DNA from: Fidelibacterota bacterium
Lineage (GTDB): Bacteria; Fidelibacterota; Marinisomatia; Marinisomatales; TCS55
NCBI GenBank assembly: GCA_014239505.1
Contig: JAAZYT010000025.1
Span: 1-21,237, forward strand
DNA length: 21,237 nt
Reading direction: 5' to 3'
Shown in pieces: positions 17,948-21,237 of the stretch (the stretch's first letter is position 1; every line of letters starts with the position of its first letter). The notes under the pieces are model-generated. The model had not been told where the DNA came from. It searched no databases and saw nothing but the letters and a program-made list of their open reading frames with translations. The position numbers were made by a program, and so were the translations under genes.

Positions 17948-18823
17948 ATGATTCCCAAAGAAATCCTTAAAAAAGTTCGTCAAATAGAGATAAGGACAAA
18001 AGGATTGGTTAATGACCTTTTTGGCGGTGAGTATCATTCAGTATTCAAGGGAAGAGGAATGACGTTTTCAGAAGTTAGAGAATATTCTCCGGGTGATGAT
18101 ATTCGAATGATCGATTGGAATGTAACGGCCAGATCTAATGCTCCATTTATAAAGATTTTTGAAGAAGAAAGAGAATTGACAGTTTATCTACTTGTTGATA
18201 TAAGTAGATCAGGATATTTTGGAACTACAGATCAATTTAAATCAGAGCTAGCAGCTGAAATAGCAGCTGTGCTTGGTTTTTCAGCAATAAAAAACAAAGA
18301 TAAAGTAGGCTTAATTCTATTTTCTGATCATGTTGAAAAATATATTATACCAAAAAAAAATAAATCACATATACTAAGGGTTGTTAGAGAAGTTTTGTTT
18401 AATAAACCTAAAGCTAGAGAAACTTCTCTTAAATCTGGATTGGATTTTCTTATGAAGGTTGCTAAACGAAAATCTGTAGTATTTTTGATATCTGATTTTT
18501 TAGATAGTGAATTTTGGAAATCATTAAAATTAGCAAATCGCAAACATGATATGATTGGTATTCGAATAACAGACCCGGCAGAAGAAAAAATTCCAAACCT
18601 TGGTTTAATTAAAGTTCAGGATACTGAAACTGAATCAGAATTTTGGGCTGATATGTCATCTGCAAATCATCGAGAATCATTAACTAAAAAAATAAATGAA
18701 AAATGGAATCATTTTCAAAATAAATGTCTTCGTAATCAGTTTGATGTTATTAATGTTAAAACAAATGCGGATTATGTTGAGCCATTGATGAGTTATTTTA
18801 ATAAACGTGAAAAACGTAACTAA
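17948..18823 (+). CDS. DUF58 domain protein (MoxR partner)
   Basis: DUF58 proteins contain a vWA-like fold and occur next to MoxR ATPases; the exact biochemical role is not established. The 291-residue protein has no membrane helix, so it is the short, soluble form. Motifs: GGEYHSVFKGRGMTFSEVRE (26-45), the DUF58 hallmark YSPGDDIRMIDWNVTARS (46-63), and a MIDAS-like DISRS (84-88, DxSxS) that could bind a metal ion. The rest (KVGLILFSDHVEKYI, VVFLISDFLD) continues the vWA fold. Its start, ATG at 17948, gives the usual MIPKEILKKVRQIEIRTKGL N-terminus. The last 17 bases overlap the GTG of the next gene. It corresponds to batH in Bacteroidota aerotolerance operons. Confidence 0.92.
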   Translation: MIPKEILKKVRQIEIRTKGLVNDLFGGEYHSVFKGRGMTFSEVREYSPGDDIRMIDWNVTARSNAPFIKIFEEERELTVYLLVDISRSGYFGTTDQFKSELAAEIAAVLGFSAIKNKDKVGLILFSDHVEKYIIPKKNKSHILRVVREVLFNKPKARETSLKSGLDFLMKVAKRKSVVFLISDFLDSEFWKSLKLANRKHDMIGIRITDPAEEKIPNLGLIKVQDTETESEFWADMSSANHRESLTKKINEKWNHFQNKCLRNQFDVINVKTNADYVEPLMSYFNKREKRN

Positions 18824-19763
18824 TTATTTGATAAAATTTATTTTCATTATTTTATTCTTTCTTTCTGCATGCTCAACAGAAAAAAGTATTTCAAATGCTG
18901 AAATTTTAGTAGAGATTGATACTACTTTTACAACAATCGGTAAACCGATTACTTATAAAGTAACTGTAAATGCACCACCAAAAAAAATTATTCAATTTTC
19001 TGAATGGAATATAAATGACCCTCTAGAAATTCGTTCTTTTTCATCTATAGAAACTAGTTTGGGTAAAATTGCTAAATATGAATTAGTATTTTGGGATACA
19101 GGTAAAGTTTCTATTCCGGGATTAAATATAAACTTCTTAAATATTGATAGCACTTTTGATTTCTCATTAAAAGCTGACTCAATAAATATTGATATTGTTT
19201 CGATTAATGAAAAAGACCCCCAAATGCAAATATCTAGTAATGGTGATATAATGCCCATTAAAGATCCAGAATCTGTAAAGATTCCTTTACCGTGGAAAAA
19301 TATTTTACGAATTCTATCTTTATCTTTTATAATTGGATCTATTATTTATATTTGGAAAAAACGCCTTAAAACGAATATTGTTTTTGAAGAGAAACAAAAA
19401 TTTACAGATAAACCAAATATTACTGCTTTAGCGAAGCTAAAGGAATTGAATAAATTAAGTTTATCTAAAACTATTGATGCGAAAGAATCATATGTTAAAC
19501 TTTCACATATAGTAAGAGAATATGTTGAAGATAGTTTATTCATTAGAACGCTTGAAATGACAACAGATCAAATTCGTTTTTCAAATAATATTTTTCCTTA
19601 TACCTCAACTGAATTTGGTACTTTACTTAGTATACTTTCAAATTCAGATATGGCAAAATATGCTAAATATGATGCTACTAGTAAGGAATGGAATGATGAT
19701 TTCAAGAAATCAATAGATTTAATTAACAATACAACGCAGTATTGGGACATAGAATTTTCTTAA
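18807..19763 (+). CDS. BatG/BatD-like membrane protein with lipobox, third gene of MoxR-DUF58 group
   Basis: A 318-residue protein of no firmly recognised family. The N-terminus, MKNVTNYLIKFIFIILFFLSAC, is a signal peptide ending in lipobox LSAC (Cys22). An extracytoplasmic beta-rich domain follows (about 28-160, with EILVEIDTTFTTIGKPITYKV, similar in style to BatD beta domains), then one membrane helix (about 167-183) and a cytoplasmic helical domain. That last part has YVKLSHIVREYVEDSLFIRTLEMTTDQI, close to the pattern seen at the C-termini of BatD/DUF4381-type proteins. Position directly after moxR and DUF58 matches batG of Bacteroidota. The GTG start at 18807 overlaps the DUF58 gene by 17 bases; a TTG at 18828 would also leave a working signal peptide. 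Lipobox plus a later membrane helix is unusual. I am confident it is a real gene and much less so of its name. Confidence 0.75.
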   Translation: MKNVTNYLIKFIFIILFFLSACSTEKSISNAEILVEIDTTFTTIGKPITYKVTVNAPPKKIIQFSEWNINDPLEIRSFSSIETSLGKIAKYELVFWDTGKVSIPGLNINFLNIDSTFDFSLKADSINIDIVSINEKDPQMQISSNGDIMPIKDPESVKIPLPWKNILRILSLSFIIGSIIYIWKKRLKTNIVFEEKQKFTDKPNITALAKLKELNKLSLSKTIDAKESYVKLSHIVREYVEDSLFIRTLEMTTDQIRFSNNIFPYTSTEFGTLLSILSNSDMAKYAKYDATSKEWNDDFKKSIDLINNTTQYWDIEFS

Positions 19764-19822
19764 TTTTTATGATTTTAAATTTTATCTCAATTGTAAATTG
19801 AACAGTTAAATGAGAGGGAAAA

Positions 19823-20386
19823 ATGGCTACAACATCTGATATAAAGAATGGTGCAGTAATTTTATATAAAAATAAAAGAATGAAGGTTGTAGAATTCTTA
19901 CATGTTAAACCTGGTAAAGGTCCAGCATTTGTTCGTACTAAATTAAAAGATATTTCTTCAGGAAAGATCATTGATGAAACTTTTAATTCAGGTATCAAGC
20001 TTGAGTTTTTAAAAATTGAAGCAAAAGAGATGCAGTTTTTATATGATGATGGAGATAGTCATATTTTTATGGATAATGTTACATATGAACAAATTAATGT
20101 TATCAACTCTTTGGTTGGTAACAGTAAAAATTTTCTTAAAGGTGGAATAAATGTAGATCTTCTTTTTGATGATACTGAAGTTTTAGATATTCGATTACCT
20201 GCTCATGTTGCTTTAGAGGTAAAACACACAGAGCCTGGTATAAAAGGTAATACCGCTACAGGAGCAACAAAACCAGCAACATTAGAGACAAACTATACAT
20301 TAAATGTCCCTTTGTTTGTAGATGAAGGTGACATTTTAAAAATCGATACTCGATCAGGAGAATATATTGAACGAGTCAAATCTTAA
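19823..20386 (+). CDS. efp: Translation elongation factor P
   Basis: EF-P binds between the P and E sites and rescues ribosomes stalled at consecutive prolines. The 187 residues show all three domains: the KOW-like N-terminal domain (1-63), then two OB folds ending with IDTRSGEYIERVKS. The loop that reaches the peptidyl-transferase centre reads HVKPGKGPAFVR, with Lys32 in the position that is beta-lysylated in E. coli (Lys34); no epmA or epmB is in the window, so its modification state here is unknown. This is EF-P proper, not the YeiP paralogue. ATG at 19823 is preceded by a good ribosome site (AGAGG, 19813-19817, 5 bases away). The 59-base gap before it contains a small TCAATT-GTA-AATTGA hairpin without a T-run. 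efp-accB-accC is a common gene order. Confidence 0.97.
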   Translation: MATTSDIKNGAVILYKNKRMKVVEFLHVKPGKGPAFVRTKLKDISSGKIIDETFNSGIKLEFLKIEAKEMQFLYDDGDSHIFMDNVTYEQINVINSLVGNSKNFLKGGINVDLLFDDTEVLDIRLPAHVALEVKHTEPGIKGNTATGATKPATLETNYTLNVPLFVDEGDILKIDTRSGEYIERVKS

Positions 20387-20427
20387 TCGTATTTTCAGGA
20401 GTTATACATAAACAACAAAGAGCTAAT

Positions 20428-20886
20428 ATGTGGCAAGATAAACTAAAAGAAGTAATATATATACTAGAAAATAGTAATGTTAATGAAATTGATGTTACAT
20501 TTTGGGGTCGTCGTTTTCGCGTAGTAAAGTCTGCAGGAGTTAATATTAACTCTGACTCAAAATTAAATCAAACTTCATCAGTAGTTTCAAATGAAAAACC
20601 TATACCTAGTCAATCAAAAATCGCAGAAGATACTAAAAAAGATAATAGTGAAGAAATTTTATCACCAATGCCAGGAACTTTCTATTCATCACCTTCACCG
20701 GAGGCTGCACCATTCATAAAAGAAGGGGATGTTGTATCTAAAGGTGATTCTTTATGTATAATTGAGGCAATGAAGATTATGAATGAAATAGAATCTGAAA
20801 AAAGTGGAACCATTAAAAAATTATTGGTAGATGATGGTAGTGCTGTTGATTATAATCAACCACTTTTCTTAATTGACCCTTCTTAA
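20428..20886 (+). CDS. accB: Biotin carboxyl carrier protein of acetyl-CoA carboxylase
   Basis: Carries the CO2 on biotin between the biotin carboxylase (AccC) and the carboxyltransferase in the first step of fatty-acid synthesis. The 152 residues have the AccB layout: N-terminal helical/beta part (1-36, with WGRRFRVVK), a flexible linker (about 37-77, rich in S, N, K, P) and a C-terminal biotinyl domain with SPMPGTFYSSPSPEAAPFI (79-97) and the biotinylation site EAMKIMNE, the modified residue being Lys116. No strong Shine-Dalgarno sequence is close to the ATG at 20428; AGGAG at 20397-20401 is too far. No other in-frame start is available nearby. The accC gene follows after 12 bases. Confidence 0.96.
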   Translation: MWQDKLKEVIYILENSNVNEIDVTFWGRRFRVVKSAGVNINSDSKLNQTSSVVSNEKPIPSQSKIAEDTKKDNSEEILSPMPGTFYSSPSPEAAPFIKEGDVVSKGDSLCIIEAMKIMNEIESEKSGTIKKLLVDDGSAVDYNQPLFLIDPS

Positions 20887-20888
20887 TC

Positions 20889-20893
20889 TGAGG
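20889..20893 (+). promoter_or_regulatory. Ribosome binding site for accC
   Basis: TGAGG, 5 bases before the GTG at 20899. It supports the GTG start, which has no ATG alternative in the conserved N-terminal region. Confidence 0.6.
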
Positions 20894-20898
20894 TTTTT

Positions 20899-21237
20899 GT
20901 GTTTAAAAAAATTCTGATTGCTAATCGGGGTGAAATTGCTCTACGTATCATCCGTGCTTGTCACGAGTTAGGTTTAAAGTCTGTTGCTGTATACTCAACA
21001 GCTGATAAATATTCATTGCATGTAAAATTTGCTGATGAAGCAGTGTGTATTGGCCCTCCACAAAGTTCTGAATCGTATCTAAATATCCCAAGAATAATTG
21101 CCGCTGGAGAAATAACAAATTCTGATGCGATACACCCTGGTTATGGTTTTTTAGCAGAAAATGCAGAATTCTCTAAGATTTGCAAAGATAATGGCTTTGC
21201 TTTTATTGGGCCAAACTCAGATATAATTAATTCTATG
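20899..21237 (+). CDS. accC: Biotin carboxylase subunit of acetyl-CoA carboxylase, 5' part (3' truncated)
   Basis: Carboxylates the biotin of AccB using bicarbonate and ATP. The first 113 codons are present and the gene runs off the right edge. The start is GTG at 20899, read as MFKKILIANRGEIALRIIRA, the canonical AccC N-terminus, with TGAGG (20889-20893) 5 bases upstream. The biotin-carboxylase N-terminal domain continues with SVAVYSTADKYSLHVKFADE, the YLN element and SDAIHPGYGFLAENAEFSKI. The ATP-grasp domain lies outside the window. It is spaced 12 bases from accB, the normal co-transcribed pair. Confidence 0.95.
   Translation, partial: MFKKILIANRGEIALRIIRACHELGLKSVAVYSTADKYSLHVKFADEAVCIGPPQSSESYLNIPRIIAAGEITNSDAIHPGYGFLAENAEFSKICKDNGFAFIGPNSDIINSM

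Noticed and set aside
19787..19801. TCAATT-GTA-AATTGA hairpin before efp as a terminator
   Set aside because: The stem is only 6 AT-rich pairs and no T-run follows; it may be chance.
1..21237. tRNA, rRNA, CRISPR array, insertion sequence, phage gene or defence system
   Set aside because: The gaps between genes are too short and show no cloverleaf, spaced direct repeats, transposase or terminal inverted repeats; every long frame is a housekeeping or envelope gene.

Overview
This 21.2 kb window is AT-rich and almost completely coding. All 17 recognised protein genes lie on the + strand, two of them cut by the window ends. I see no rRNA, tRNA, CRISPR array, insertion sequence or phage gene, and no gene-free stretch over about 130 bases. 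The host is a Gram-negative (diderm) bacterium: it has LolCDE-type lipoprotein release, TamB plus an Omp85 barrel, and lipoproteins with lipoboxes. TGA serves as a stop, so the standard bacterial code applies. The gene content, low GC and Tam/Omp85 sequence style suggest a member of the FCB group. Shine-Dalgarno-like sites precede dnaK, efp and accC, which fits a Marinimicrobia/SAR406-like lineage somewhat better than a typical Bacteroidota. This placement is inference; nothing in the window proves it.

Layout. (1) 2-304: C-terminal end of a ZIP-family metal transporter. (2) 349-2961: prfB (release factor 2, with a programmed +1 frameshift at an in-frame TGA) followed by lysS. (3) 2968-6019: a tightly coupled lol operon, two paralogous permeases and then the ATPase, joined by two 4-base ATGA overlaps. 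(4) 6053-10589: the chaperone genes clpC and dnaK, separated by a 130-base regulatory-looking gap and closed by a strong intrinsic terminator at 10620-10647. (5) 10705-16304: tamB followed by an Omp85/TamA-like barrel gene. (6) 16399-19763: a TPR lipoprotein (BamD-like in style), a MoxR AAA+ ATPase, a DUF58 protein and a BatG-like membrane protein. (7) 19823-21237: efp, accB and the start of accC.

Taken together, much of the window concerns envelope assembly. LolCDE would release lipoproteins such as the TPR lipoprotein encoded downstream. TamB and the Omp85 protein would span the periplasm to the outer membrane. The MoxR/DUF58/BatG-like set resembles the front half of the Bacteroidota aerotolerance (bat) operon, but the vWA proteins BatA/BatB do not follow it. 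The rest is housekeeping: translation (prfB, lysS, efp), protein quality control (clpC, dnaK) and the first step of fatty-acid synthesis (accB, accC).

I did not find a clearly new biological system. The points most worth a second look are the recoded prfB, whose first 24 codons a simple ORF call misses, and the shortened MoxR-DUF58 module with its odd lipobox-plus-transmembrane third protein.
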